A DNA stretch of 64,000 nucleotides, taken from NCBI RefSeq assembly GCF_030848805.1, contig NC_092368.1, positions 3,196,441 to 3,260,440 of the forward strand. Direction: 5' to 3'. The DNA comes from Temnothorax longispinosus. Lineage: Eukaryota > Arthropoda > Insecta > Hymenoptera > Formicidae. Below the pieces are notes generated by a model. It was not told the origin of the DNA, did not search any database, and saw nothing but the letters and a program-made list of their open reading frames with translations. This document shows positions 45,762-59,962 of this stretch, piece by piece; positions within the stretch are counted from its first letter, which is position 1; each line of letters opens with the position of its first letter. Position numbers and translations under genes: made by a program.

Positions 45762-48700
45762 CTTTTCTCGTGATCGTCCGCTCTTCGCTCCTTCTCCGTT
45801 TTTCTCGGCGCGCACAGTCGCAAGATCAGACCGCCGCCTATGTATCTACATTGAACTGCAGCCGGCCGTGCACTCGATATACACATATACACGTGTGAAC
45901 TGACCTCGAGGCTGCCACGGCCTGAACTCGCTCGGTCGTCTCCACTTCATGGAGATACGACCGCGAGCGAGCGAGTAAATGCCGGAGGAGGATGCACCTG
46001 CGCCCGAGTATCCGGATGCAAGGTGCACCGGTCGGTCAGAGGCTCCTTTCTTCTCCTTCTTCTTCTTCTTCTACTTCGTGTGGCTTAGGCGTATCTAGCT
46101 TTACATGGGCCGTACCCGTGCCGGGGACCGGTCGCGAGAATCGCGCTCGATCAGCTTGGCGTCGCGCTAAGGAAAGGCACGCGTCTCGTTCGAGATTAAT
46201 TCATAGTTGAATCCCGGCTCCGCTGCTTCGCTAATCGATACAGATAACCATAATAAAAACATTTGTAAATAAATAAGAAAGAAGAAAACAGGAAGAAGAG
46301 ATCATAGCCAAGGGGCACAAAAGTAGAAGATTAATCTTCATAGGGTGGTTACATCCTCCGAATAAATAAATAAGGCAATTAGTTCGAGTAACAGCGCGGC
46401 GTTATCCTTCCGAGCGAAAATAGGCTACTATAAGTATACAGACGTGAGTTACGAAAATACATGGCGCAATATTTTACACTTAATTCCGTATTGCAGGGCT
46501 TAATTTAGCTAAGAGCAATTAGCGTGTCATAGACAGCGCGATAAGGACCAGATAAAGGTTAAATACAGCTTACCGTATGCAAAATTACATTCGCGCATAC
46601 GTTAATTACGCTCGTGCCGCGCTAATTATGAACCGAACTCAACGAGCGATCCTTCGCGTGCGCGAATTAAAAGTGCAAATTAATTAAGAACATCGCGGCG
46701 AATGGCGTCGGTTAACGCGAGCGGGATAGACGCGTCGTCGCGAGAATTGCGTACAAAACAATTGGCTTCCTCAGCGATCTGTCCGACTCTAAGTCCTAAA
46801 AAGCCGCCTCGACAAGTCGCGGAACATCAAAAATTGACAAAAGATATAACATGGAGAGCAGAAGCAAACGATAATTCGCATATATTAATGATATGGTGCT
46901 AATATTACACAATAATTATCCAACGACACGCTTGCTGGGTCCAGCCGCTAGCATCAGAACGCTAAATCAGTAATGTCGGTCGTTGAATCCGACCCTGGCA
47001 TTAAAATTGAAACAGCCGCCAGTAAAATACATCCGCATTTCCTTTACTTGCGCAATCTCGTCCATGATAATTCGAGATTGCGCAAGGCAGTGTTTGGCAG
47101 AGCGACACGATTTTCTTTCAATAAGATAATTTTCCAACAATAGCAAATTCAGAATATTTGAATCATACAATTTCTATGTTTCTTTACAGACACGATGAAT
47201 AAGTAATAAAATCTAATTAATAATAGATAAGTAATCAGGTTTCTGCATCTTTTCCGAGGACGGCGGATGTAGAGCAAGGAGGTGAAGATAAATAGATCAG
47301 GGAGAAAAGAAGGGACGGGTTCCGAATCTGGCAATTAGGCAGGTGATTACTGCCGCAAGGTCGTCGAACTGTGTAGCAAACATACACACGCGGGGGATGA
47401 TTCCGTGAATCATACCGGATTTCGCTGTGTGGAACCCATGCGTCACCGATTAACGGATCACGAAGAGGTAGAAAAAGAGAGAGAGAGAGGGAGAAAGAGA
47501 CGGGGAGAGAATTTCGTGCGGCAGGGACGTCTGCCGGTTCTTTGATGGCCGCCCCGGGAACCCGAGGACCGCGCTTGATCCAATCGACGGAAGTGAATTA
47601 AGATATCGGGGATGACCGCACTTGCCTCAGCTTTCGGATACAGGATGAATCGGTCGACGCTTACCGTGCGCCTCGTAATTAAGAACCACGAGCTGGGAGC
47701 CGGGATAGGCCACGAGACACGGCTCAAAGTACATATGGGGTATCCCTGGGGATCATCGATAAGAGAACAAATTAAGAAAAATGAGACTTGTTTCAACAGC
47801 AAAGCATAGATAGTTACGGAATTATTCAACACTGAAGATTAAGACTAATTTCGATTAACTGACAATGAGCACACATTAGATAGAGAAATAAATCGTTTCT
47901 TTTTAAAAATAAAAAAAATTATAAATATATCTAATAATCTCAATGTGTTCGAGAATAAAAAAAATTTACAAAAATTATGTATTGTCAATTATTGTCAATC
48001 ATTTTATCGCAACGTTTTGTTACGAAAAAAGGGAAAAATATAAAATCTTTTGTAATGTGCTAAGATACGTAGCTATGCGTGAAAAGTGACGTATGTCTAG
48101 CGATTTTTACGGCGCTATTATCAGCAACATTTTAAAATACGATCTCGTTGATAGATCCGTCAGATATTGTCGATCGACAACGTTGTGTTGCGATCGCGCG
48201 AGTCGTCAGGCTTGTTTCTCTTATAAGAGAATAACATGGCGAAACCGGCGGGCGAAATAATACTACCGCGCTCAAAGGAAGCCGATGTTTGCCGATTCAT
48301 CCACTTTCGCCGACCGGTGATTGGTCATCCGCGAGCGGCACGATCCAATTATCCGTCGATCAATACGGATTCGCGATCCGTATCGGCTCCGATAAGATCG
48401 TCTCTTTTCTTGCCTCTTTCCCGTGCGACCAGCAAACGGCCGCGGTCGCCGTTGTTTCCTCGCGCCTCGATCGCGCCTCGATACACATCCGATCCAGTTT
48501 CGTGGATCGTGCGAACCGCCTCCTATCGAGTTTCGCACAAATCGCGCACGTAAGCCAGCTTTATGCTCTATTACACGGTGGCCGACTGTGTGCTTTCTAT
48601 TATAAACGCGGCTGCCTCTTACGGCGCACGGCTCTTATCGCTAACTGCCAACGTGACTTCCTCCCGCGCAGGTAGATCTACCCGCTATCGCAACGGCGAT

Positions 48701-50587
48701 TAACATCCCGGTGTTTGGCGTATTTTTAAAGGGACGCTGCCTTCGAGCGCCTCTTCGTATCGCTTCCCCGGAATAAACTTTGGTATTAAATATGCAAGCA
48801 GCTTATGAATAAATGTAGATAACAAATAAACGGTGTAATGTAAGATATAAGTGGAATTTATATAACGTAAAATATAATAAATAAGATGAGAAGAACGAGA
48901 TTATGAAATATAATAAATGCTTGCAATAAATCATATATTTAATGCCGGAAACTAATTCTTGAAATAATTGTAATTTTATCTTTTTGCGATATACCATTAG
49001 TATCGAATTCGATTTGAATCGCTAGAGTCAAACGAAAGAAGTCTCAGAGGAACGTGGGATTAATGGCCGCGCAAAAAGTACAATGGCCCTTTCGATGTTA
49101 ACGAACGTGTGTGTGAAATCTCCGCGAATTCTTTGAATTATCGTTTTCGATGACGTGTCGCCGAGGTTTGATGACCCACGCCGGAATGCAACACGTGCCA
49201 CAAAATCGTGGCATTATCGCTGAACACGGCAGAACGATGAACGAGGTGAGGTGGAAGGGGCGATAAAACACAAAAGATGTCCACTAACTTGCCTCTGAAT
49301 TCTCTTTTTGCCTCGTTACCGAGTGCCACTTTAATATGCACACACGGAAAGCCGCGGTCGGGCGTTTAAATGCGAATCGCAGTTGTAAATTCTCGGTTTA
49401 TAGCGCCAAGGAAAGGATCCGCCGTCATTCACGGGATCAACCGAAATAATCGGACGTGACAAACATGCAAAAAATGGCCAGAGGACAATAAATAAACCGG
49501 CTCGAACATCAGTCATGAAATAATAATTGTCAAACCGACACTTTTATAACACATGACCATTAACGACACTTGAATAATTTTACCATGGATCTTCGAATAC
49601 ATGAATAATGGCGTATCCATTATACGGAAATTTCGTAAGATTTATCGAAGTTTGTGTGAGAAAGCGTCGTGTGTCGCATATGGCGATTAATCTTTGCATC
49701 GTTACGTCGTTAAACAGTCGAAATATTTTTCTCTATACATCATTTTATGTTTATATATCATTCCTCGGGGTACGATTGCGACGTCTTAATTATCATTTCG
49801 CTGTGAGGAAGCTTTGTAAATATTTAAAAGGACAGACTTCGTGGTTGCAACAGACGGTCCAATGACAAATGTAAAATAAATAAGAAATTTAATACTTTCC
49901 TCTAGCACATACCGATTTCTTAACGTGCACTGTCAGGTCATCTTTTTCCTACAGATTCTAGCAGGTGAAGTTGACGTATTTTATCTTTTGATATATTAGA
50001 TATTAAAAATTATAAGCTTTTAGTTAATCTTTAGTACATTTTATTCAAGTTCTATCAAATTTCTATAAGAAAACAAATTATAGAAAAAAGAAAGTTTTGA
50101 AATCTATTGTAGAAACCTAATAATTAACTAGCCGAAATCCTTTAATGATCGGTTCAATGTAATAATTCTATAAACAATGTTTTTTTTTTAAATGATTCTT
50201 ACAAGATATCAAACTCTGGCAAATTTCGCTTTATCTGTAATGCAATTGTTCCGAACAGCCCTGTGTTAAAAAACCGCGCATTGCCCGAGCTTTTGAGAGT
50301 CTCCTCGTGAAAGTCACCGTTCACCGTTCAAGGGGAGGCGACTGACATCGCGATTGCACACGTATACGCACTTGCTTTCCGTCCGACTAAATGACCTTAA
50401 CACGGCGACGAGTACTTTCCTCGGTAATCTTTCCCCGCCGTCCACACAGCCGCCCGTCATTTGGGATCGGCATCGAGAAAGCCTCGAGAAAGTCACCCAC
50501 GAGGCGAGCCGAGCCATCGCCGATCATATTTATTCTCGGGGGAGAAACGCCGTTTAGCTGCCCGGTACAGGATCTCTTTTTACTCAC
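45458..50587. other. Region with no recognised gene
   Basis: It contains a CT microsatellite (45726-45755), TTC triplets (46055-46075), and AT-rich stretches at 46230-46480, 47130-47240, 47820-48150, 48790-49010 and 49850-50270. A GAA|GTGAGTGG donor-like site lies at about 45582 and CAG|GTAGAT at about 48673 on the plus strand, but neither has a convincing exon. No RNA gene was recognised. Confidence 0.45.
45726..45755. repeat. (CT)n microsatellite
   Basis: A pure CT tract of about 30 bp. Confidence 0.97.
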
Positions 50588-50720
50588 CTAATGTCGCCTC
50601 CTTTTCCTGGTCATCGGCTCGACCAGAAGTCGAAGGGAGAAGAAGAGTGCCACCACCGAGTCGCACTCGAGTCTAATGTTTAATCGCGAGCGCACTCGCT
50701 GCGGCTACCTTCTCCCAGCT
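50588..50720 (-). other. Possible non-coding exon of a minus-strand transcript (right end uncertain)
   Basis: A very strong minus-strand donor, ACATTAG|GTGAGTAAA, has GT at 50587-50586. The only nearby ATG in the preceding sequence opens a nine-codon frame (MTRKRRRH, then stop) that ends exactly at the splice site, so the exon could not encode a continuing protein in that frame. GC-rich DNA to about 51.5 kb lies upstream. It would fit a leader exon, possibly a distal alternative one for Pdk1, but nothing links it. Confidence 0.18.
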
Positions 50721-50759
50721 ACCATCACATTGTCTACGTAGTGAAAGGAAGTCTGGGAG

Positions 50760-53330
50760 GTGTGTATTGCCGCGGAGCGCGGCGCCGTCTACGGATTTAC
50801 ATAGGAATGAAGCACTTCCTGCTTTTATTCTTGACTCCGGCGATTACGTTCCCGGCTATATCCGCTTTTTCGAATGTATCTCTACGCGAGGCTGCGGCGC
50901 GGCATCGCACACGCGCGCGATATTGCAATGCCGTAAATAGAACGGCGCGGTAATAAACCGTGCAGCGCGCTTAACGGGAGAAACGAGCTTCTTACGCGTC
51001 GAGTCATCGGACTCGGACTCGGCGGTTTTTGTTGGGCCCTCGCGCGGACTTCGGGCGTCGGAACTGTCGTTAACTCGCCTCGACGCCCAACCCTTTCGGT
51101 AACGGCGAAAAGACGAGGAGGCGGCTCGCGAGCGACCGGTCGAGAAGTATAACTGGTCGATCCGTTAGTCCGTCTCGGCGTGGAACCGCGAAGGACTAAG
51201 CCACGGCCTTCGGCAAAATACCCGCGAAAAGAGAACCGCGATGAACGAGAAAATAATTTCCGCGATATTAAAATTGCGTCGCATCTATACCGGTTACACA
51301 AGCTCTTCGGCAATCTGTTCGGTCAATCGGTCCGATCCTAAGCGGTATCGTTAGCTATCGTCCGGGTTATCGTTAACATCGGAAATGGCGCGTGCATGCA
51401 ACCGGAGAGATACGTAGCGTAGGTGCGTAGAATCTCCGCGGGACGTGCGATCGTATCTGCCGTGGTATTTAGATCGAGTCAGCCAGCCTCCGGACTCAGT
51501 CTGGCGCGCCAACGAGTCAAAGACCTCCTCTTCCATTCGTCCCTCGCCGCCGGAATCCGATCGGAGAAACAGTGGAGGCGTTCATGCGCTCATTCAGCCC
51601 TTTCCATTGTTCGACTCGCGCGCCAGGCCCAGCAGCTCCGGCCAGACCTGTCTGACGCGAATTATCGGGGGACCCGATTTAAGTCTGGTTAACGAACGCG
51701 CCGACCGGGGTCGACCATCCCCCCGGCCTGTTGAACCGGGCAGAGATGAATTTAGGGCATTCGCACTGAACTGTACTTGATTCGATCTACAGTCTATCAA
51801 AAATTTTAACGTATCGGGAATAAAAACGTATGTATATATGAGAGTATAAGTGCGAGATAAAAAATTATAATTCTGAATACGCATTTATGTTGTTCGATGA
51901 AATTCATCATCCTAGAAAACTACACGCGAATATGGCTGTATGGCAGAAGGTGCAGATGCGCGAAAGAGGCGAGATCGCTATTACACCATCGGACTCTATC
52001 GCGGTCGAAAAATCTCTTATCGGAGAGCAGCTCGGCCGAGACTGCGTTTGATCTCTTCGAAAAGCTGGTGTTTACGTCCTCGTTTAACCGTCCATTGTTC
52101 CCGTAACAGCGCGATATAACTGTCTACCGAGAGAAGGCCCCCGTCTAACGGCCGATGTAGGTTATCGCGAAGCAGGATTTAAATCTGACAATGTGCAACC
52201 CACTTTCGGGTACGTATGCAACAACGCCGTATTTCAGATTCGCGGGATGGAAATGCGCCCTGACTCCTTCACGCCGGCGAATAATAATCACGCGTAATCT
52301 CCGAACGAGATCATAACTTTTGTTTAATCTCCGAGCGAATAGCGGCCAGCTGGTTTGACCAAACGACCCGCTATGCCTACCCCCCGTGTAACGCCGCCTA
52401 GAATTATTGTTTTATTTTGCGGCCGTATCTCGCGAAAACTGGTCGACGGCGGCGGTCTGTCGAACAACTACAGCGGGACTCCCGGCCGATGACCGAGCTG
52501 TGCCGGCATTATTTAACTAATGAATCGCAGTATAGACTAGGATAGTTCTGCCCTGCCTTGCCCTGCCCTGTCGCCAGCTGACGTTGCTTAATGCCTTCAC
52601 GATCGACGATCGCTTTTCAGTCGATTCGACCTCCTTCGTTCGAAAAAATTCAAATATAGTCCAAATTACCGCCTATTTACCTATGGGGTTTCTTCGTCTT
52701 TGTCGCCCGACCTTCGAGCATATTTCGTGTGCTTTCTCGGCGCGGCATGTCGTTAGTGCCGCACGAATAATTTTCGTCCAATCTTGCATAATATATAAGG
52801 CATCGACAAACGAAGTAGATATATGTAGCTATAAATTATTAAAGGAAATGAACAGTCAAAGAGGAAAGTTTCTCAAATATCGCGCTGGCCTAAATTGCCT
52901 AGGTCATATGATTAGAACCTTTTAGAATTTAGAATAGAACTTTTATATACTATACATGAAATTTTTGAAATATTTTTTGTTGTAATTTAAGAGAGCGAGA
53001 GAGGGAGAAAAATCTTTTTTTAAATTTTACTGTGTTGGCTAATGATTAACTAACATTCTTTGATTTTTTTATTATAACTTGACCTGACCACACGCCTTTG
53101 CTTCTTCGGATTTCACAAGTATCGAGCGAATTAAACAGGAAGGTGCCACGTAATTCAGAAGAAAAATATTGTTCGCATATTTTGTTGCAAAATGAGCTAC
53201 GTCACGGCATGGGCGGCAGCGTGGACAGCCACCTCTTTTGTGTCTGCAACGGAGTTGGCACTTTCCTCGTTGCAGTCTGCGACTTCTCGGAACGCAGGGA
53301 CGAGGGTCCAGTAGGAACCTGGGTCCGACC
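50760..53330. other. Region with no recognised gene
   Basis: It is CpG-dense to about 51.75 kb, then mixed. A short CCCTGCCTTG duplication lies near 52550-52570, and DNA is AT-rich at 52760-53090. A 113-residue plus-strand frame at 52584-52925 is not recognisable. Confidence 0.45.
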
Positions 53331-53632
53331 GGGCCGGTTGGCCGGCCGGCCAGCCGGCCGGGGCCATATCAAGGTGTACACGGTGTATTTTCTTCTCTCT
53401 CTTTCTCTCGTTCTTTCTCGTTCTTCCACACCGATGTATCCGTACGTACGTATGACCCGCCGCGGGGCCGGAGGGTGATGCGGGAAGGATGGGGACCAGT
53501 ATAGGGTGAGACAGGAGGGGCCCACGGAGGCGAGACAGGCCTTATACGAACGTGGTGGCCATCGGAGGCCCCCTCTAATGTTTGATAGTTGTGTGTGGGC
53601 CGCCGGCCCTGGCTGGCCGGCCAGCCGGCCAC
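53330..53632. repeat. Pair of GGCC-rich blocks 267 bp apart
   Basis: Blocks at about 53331-53366 and 53598-53632 share the core GGCCGGCCAGCCGGCC. The core is nearly self-complementary, so the blocks behave as both direct and imperfect inverted repeats. Between them lie a pyrimidine tract and GC-rich sequence. All six frames are unusually open here because of composition, and I do not call a gene. Confidence 0.7.
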
Positions 53633-53639
53633 CGCCGCC

Positions 53640-56600
53640 GCTGCAGCGTGAGAGAGGAATGCGAGGATGCATAGCCGACTCGTGTTGCCGTTCCTCGAGT
53701 GCAACGCGCCCGAACGCGGCGACCGTCGTCGTTCACCATTTCGGACAATCGACAGCGCTCTTCCAGAGCGCCGCGCCGGGTCTCAGAACCCGAGACGCGT
53801 GCTCACGAGATACACGCGTGCACGCAATGAGTCACACCTCGCTCTCTGCTGTTGACCTCGGGGCAGCGTTCATCGATTTCGTAATCCGGCGCGAATAAAG
53901 GATATATATACGGCCGTTCCGTCTTGTTTTTTCCTCCTTCCATTTTTTTTGTTCCACGAACGTATCGAAATCACTCGCGCGATCGCACGTGCGCGCGCGA
54001 ATTTTTTATCGCCATTTCTCACACGCCGAGAGACAGAGAGAGAGCGAGAGAGAGCTTTGAGTAACGAAACGAATTGATTTTTGATACTGAAAAAAGAAAG
54101 AGTCGTAATAGCGTGCCGTTTATCCTTCGAAGACGCTCTTTCGCGCGCAAACGGTAATATACGACCCTCGGTTTATTCGGTGGAAAAGGAAACAACACGC
54201 GATTTATCTCTCTATCGCACTCGTTAGCACGCCGATGATTTATTCGGACAATAGGGGGGAGCTCTAACGGAGCGTTCGGGTTCGGGGCGATTGAGAAGAA
54301 TACATTTGGACCTCTCCCGGTCGATGACCGACATTTGGAAAGGGTATATGATCGATCTCGCGCCTCAAAGGCAAACGAGGCGGACTCCGTGGGCACGATT
54401 GTGCTTCCTTACGTTGTCGGCGGTTGTTTCCCACTGGCCGCGTTCGGTTTCCTTTTCTTCATTTAACGAGCGATAAGATTATAAAGGCCGTTAAAGCCGT
54501 TCGATATACAGCATACGCGCCGCACCGAAGTGGCCTAATTGAGCGAGAGACTCTTGTAAAATCGTGGAAGCGGGTGGGCGCTGTTTGAAGCGCGCTACGT
54601 CGATGACTCACCGCGCACCGGGGGCTTACCGAGTCGAATTTATCGTCCACGCAGAATTCTCGATCCACGTGAATCTATTTCGCGCATAATAACAACGGCT
54701 ATCGACTTGCAGATAAGCTATTTCGGAATATTGATAGAGCATTCCCAACGAAAGAAACGCGCGCGTGTGCGTGTCGAACATCCAGATGTTAAATAAATCT
54801 GTTTTTCATTAGATAAGCGTGCTCACGGTTGTAGATCAGATAAAGTTATTTATCATATAAAGTATCGCATTATATAGCATGTGTTGTTTACGAATTAATT
54901 TTTTCTTTCTTTTTTTGTTTGCAAAACACACACATATTAACATCCGGCTTGGACACGTTCACTATCAAGGCCGATGGGAAATCGGTTTTTTCTAGCACAA
55001 TCTTTTATTTTTTTCTCATTGTCAAACTTATATATGTGTTGCACGTGACACTGATTTATTAGATGGGAAGCACACGCCACATGTACGAGACAGTTGGCAG
55101 CGCGAATGTGTTAATCAAAAAGTGCATGGAAATGTGATGATAATGAAGTAGAATCAGCGGTAAAAAATTCCTATTGCGGACGATCGTGGATTTTTACATA
55201 CCATCGACTTCACCAAGGTAAATGGAGATAAGCGAGCGTGGATACTGGCGGCGCGGCGCGACGTTTAACTCTCGGCGGTTATCATCGATCGGAAACGCGA
55301 AATTGATATACGGTCGCCCCTTCCGCATTCGTTAATAGCTCGATTAGCATAACCGCATAACGCAATTGAATTAGTTTGCGGGCGACTGTTTACTCCGGAG
55401 AGCTGCGTATCCGCATTCTCAATCGAGCCAAACGGGAATACCTGATGTCTCCCGCGGCCGTGCCAAGAGCGGGTTTTTTTTCTCTCTCTCTCTTTCCTTA
55501 CGCCGGATGTATTATTGCGTCCACGAGAGGAGAGCCGGGCTCCTTTCCATGGAGAGCAGCAATCTTGAAACGTTAGGAATTATGATATCGCTTCTTTCTC
55601 TCTATCTTTCTCTTTCCTTCTTCTCCTCCTTTCTCTTTCTTTCTCTATCTCTCTTTTCCCTCCGCTGCGAGAAGAGGGCGATATCGTCCTGCTTCTTGAG
55701 CCCCGCACGACTCGGACTCTGCCAACTTGGCTTATCGGCACTCGGCTTTTTACTCTCACGCTACGACACCTTTGTGCACTGGTCCAAGAACGATAAATTC
55801 TTCCTCATTCGCCAGAGGCGTCCTCGCTCTTTCCTTTCAGATCTTACGTAACCGGTGCGAGACGTCGCGGCGGCGGTGGCGGTGGCGGTGGCGGTGGCGG
55901 TGGCGGTGGCGGCAGCGATGGCGACGGTTTCGCTGCCAATTCCATTATCGCTAAATATGTATGCTTCATTATTGTCCCGACGGATAAAATTTCAACGTCC
56001 ACCGCGCACTGCTTCATCGGGACATCGTATTCCCGGTAGTAGGTGACGTAGGATATTCATCTTAATTTCGTGCTTGAAAGTCGTGATTAAGAATTTGAGG
56101 GGTATCTCTCATTCCGTTGGGGGTAATAATTTGTCTCATTTCGGTGTAGAGTTATCATACTTACGCTAATTAAATCTAGATTATTAATTATCATGAGATT
56201 GAGAGACTAATTATTGGAAAAGCAATGAATAGTAAAATTAAAGCAATTTAACAAGTTAAATTTCCATTGTAACTGTTTTTATTTATATTAATATTTTCGT
56301 TTTTCTTTCAAATAAAAAATGTATCGGAGAATTTTCTCGGTCAATTAATCGTCCGTACGACCGTCGAATCGAATGAGTAAACAAACCTCTCGATCGGAGA
56401 TTTTGATATCTAGTCTCTCCGTGAATAGAAAGCGTGATAGAAAGCTATGCCGCAAGCATAATAGGCGGTACAAGCAAACTAAGCGTTTCTTTATCCGGTT
56501 GTCATTATAATTAGTTGAGATCGTGAGATGCAGGTGACTATCGCCGACGCGATGTACAGAGGATCAGATCACTTTTGACTCAAAGGGAACTCAACGGAAA

Positions 56601-59600
56601 GGACCATCGCAAAAAATCGACGCGATTGTAGACCACTTTTAGTATAACACGACATAATTAATACGGCAGAAATTATATGTTAAATTTAGATCCGTCTGTA
56701 AATATCAGAATTAACGTTCGCGCGATCGATAATTATTTACAGTATCGTTGCTGTGCACGAGAAGTCTTCAAATATGGACTTTATTAGATCGACGATTCGA
56801 TAAAGATCCATACGGCGGACAGGTCGAATCATCCTCGTCTCGTTTTGATATTTCTTGTCCCCGGTATTGGGAGAGATCAAGGATACGAAGATCCGCTAGC
56901 TCGACTTGGTAACAACATAACGTGCTTCGCGGGACATAACGTCCCGATGCTTTTGAAGTCGTCCTTGGCGCGGACGGCATAATAACACGTGTCTTCGTTC
57001 ATTAACAAAGCTGACTAAATGCCATCGAATTAACGACGGAACTCGGACGAGTCCGCTTCATTCGAATTCCGCCCGAACTTCAACGTATACATAATCATTT
57101 TCGTGCACTCGCCGGTAGATAAATTATTCGAGTTAACGCATTCGGGGAATGTCGTTTCGGCATCTCCGTCGGCGGCGTCCCGTCACAGCCGTCCTTCCTC
57201 GTTCACGTTAAGTTTTCGATCCCGCAAACATAAACTACCTTGGGTGAACGCGGGCAGATGATCGGCCCGCAGGAATTCGGGACGATCTCGACTTCCATCG
57301 GCACGACAACTGGTTCCGCACATAATTATCGTGGGATAAATAACGCGAGAATAATGCGAGGAACCGGTTTCGCGATATACAAAGTTTCCACGTGCTACAA
57401 ATGAATTATTTACGTCAATGTGTGATTTTTGCAATGCCATTTAAATCTGACCTCTTATTTTTTTGTCCAGTTATCCCCAACAGGGTTGCTAATAACAGTC
57501 CTAGTACGAACACCATAGATGAATTTGCAAAAATAAAACAAATTTTTTTTCTATATCGTTTTATGAATAAGTTTGCAAACCGAATCTACGAATTTTTAGT
57601 CTCTAAAAAATTAGATTTGCTAATTATCGGCCCGCGCACGTTTTCCCTTGTACATGTCTTCATTTGTACATCGGCTACGAATATCGCGCGCTTCGATATT
57701 GATAAATTCACGGTGGTATCCTAATAATCCGCTTGGCCATTAGCTCCGCTAACGAACCGCTGCTGGAGATCAAGGCTGCCGGCAGTACCAAGGCTGATGC
57801 CTCCTCGTGCCGATGCACTCGCGTATATACGCGTATAAACGCGCGTGCCGCCCGCCGCCGTCGCGGGCCCGCGCGTGTACTCCGTTCTGCGACGCAGGGC
57901 ACGCATACGTAGGTGGCGATCGCACATGAAATATTTCAAGGCCAAGTGGTAGCGCGATTTTTCACAGCCGATGGTCTTTGACCGGGCGGCTTGCGAAAGA
58001 TTAGCGGGTAGTAACTCAATTTCGCTTCAACTTCGTTGCCACGTTGCGGCTATTGTTGTTCTTTCCGCAAAGAAATCTTCGTTCTTCTTCATTTACAAGA
58101 CGACTTCGGCGAAGCCGTGTCGCGGCTAATTAGGAAATTCCCTGAACTATTTTTAAGACTCCCGGCGCGGCGCTAATTCCAAGCAACCTTGGGCGACGTT
58201 TCTCGTTTCTCTCTCCTGTTACCCATGGCCTACGGGAGCTCTCTATGCATCGTAATCTTAATATATGCGGTTTAAATAAATTGTGAAAAATTTTACAACT
58301 TCCTCGCTTCACCCGCCTGGCATTGGCCAGGCGAATATAAATGTAATGGCGCATCTTTGCTTGTTGTTCAAGGAAATTTGTTTACTTCGATTTCACTTGC
58401 GTAAAAATTTCTTTATCTACTTCCTCGTGATATCTTTCGTGACGCGCGCACGTAAAACGGACGACTTCGAAAATGCACCGATAAGCGTTTCCTCCTCGGC
58501 TCTTGTCCACCACGGGTGATATATGTATATGTCATTATCGCTATCCGTATGTCGGTTATGACATTACGATGCATATGCCTATGTACGCGACCAAGGAAAC
58601 TATTGACGTAAATGAAGATCGATAAGAATGGAATTCCCGTTAGTTATCACTGAGACTATTGACTTGTTCGTTTACACATAATAAACCACTCCCGTGTTAA
58701 AATTTGTTTTAGAAATAAATTATATGCTCTTTTGTTATAAATGAATCTTAAGATAATATTAAAAAACAATCAAATTATTGATAAACGATTTAGAGATAAT
58801 TTCATGGACGTTCAATTATTATTCGTTGCACTAATATATTCAAGATAAAATAGCCCGATAGGTAAATCTCCCTTTCTCAGCATTGCATTAAAAAACTCTG
58901 TTGTAAAAAATTAAATTCCTAGAACTTTGAAATAAAATTAAGTAAGACATTAATATTAATGGCCGTGTCATAGATTAATGGTTAATTAGGATGTTAATCT
59001 AGTAGATTAGAGAGACTAACGATTAGCAATCCAGAGTTAATTACCATTTAAAAGCTTAAGTGACTAAAGAGGAATTTGCTTTCAACTGTTTTTGACTTGT
59101 AATTGTAACCCATGTACTATTTATGCCTCGCGTCGGCTAAGAGGACATCCGCGCGAAATTATTCAGAGAATCTGTCGATAAAATGGAAAGGTGTTTGGAA
59201 AACTGAGTTGCATCCTGACATAAGCGGTAGTTTGCGGGCTTGCCCAAGCGGACAAGAGCGAATTCACGACGCTTCATCGCTTCATGAAGTCAATGCTCTT
59301 CTTTCTCCCCTTTCTTTTTCTTATTTTATCGCGACTCGACGCTGCTGACACCGCAGGCACAATCCGCACGTAGAGATAGCTCCAGCGTAGCGTACGATTC
59401 GCGACGCCGGTAACAATACTCCGGGGGATAAGGTACGACCGCGCGTACCCGTGTTGCACTTGCAACACATACACATGTACATACGAACGCACGTCCGCAT
59501 GTATACGAGGGGACTCGCGGGTACCGCGAGTACGACACGTGTCACTGACATGATAAAGTCCCGCCGACTTGCCGACGAAGTCACGGGCGAGCCGTTGCGC

Positions 59601-59892
59601 GATTGAGAGAGTAAACTTATACTACAGAGAAAGAATGCTCGTTAGGATCAGCGAGAGGCTAACACCGTGGGAAATGCCAATTACTGGCTGATCGGAAGGA
59701 AGTCTTCGAGCTGGGGATGCTTAGGATCCGCCAGACGTCTTGATTACCGTAAATACGTATTCTTCCTTTGAAGTATCCTCGGATGTTTCCGCGGATTTTT
59801 AAAATTTCTTTTAATTTGTTGCAATTTTAGTATATCTAATTCTTTCTGACTTATTCTCAGAATACACATTAATCATAACAATCATAATCTAA
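53640..59892. other. Region with no recognised gene
   Basis: It contains a GGCGGT repeat (55867-55912), pyrimidine-rich stretches (55482-55498, 55590-55660), and AT-rich blocks at 54720-55180, 56080-56340 and 58640-59110. A 110-residue frame at 57392-57724 is not recognisable. A weakly supported minus-strand exon-like segment lies at 54630-54674 (see findings). Confidence 0.45.
55867..55912. repeat. (GGCGGT)n hexanucleotide repeat
   Basis: About seven imperfect GGCGGT units. In one plus-strand frame they read as alternating Ala-Val, in another as Arg-Trp. The coding status is unsupported. Confidence 0.95.
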
Positions 59893-59897
59893 TTATA

Positions 59898-59959
<62 letters not shown>

Positions 59960-59962
59960 ATT
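59893..59962. repeat. (TA)n microsatellite
   Basis: About 70 bp of nearly pure TA with TGTG and TTA interruptions, running directly into a long perfect palindrome. Confidence 0.96.
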
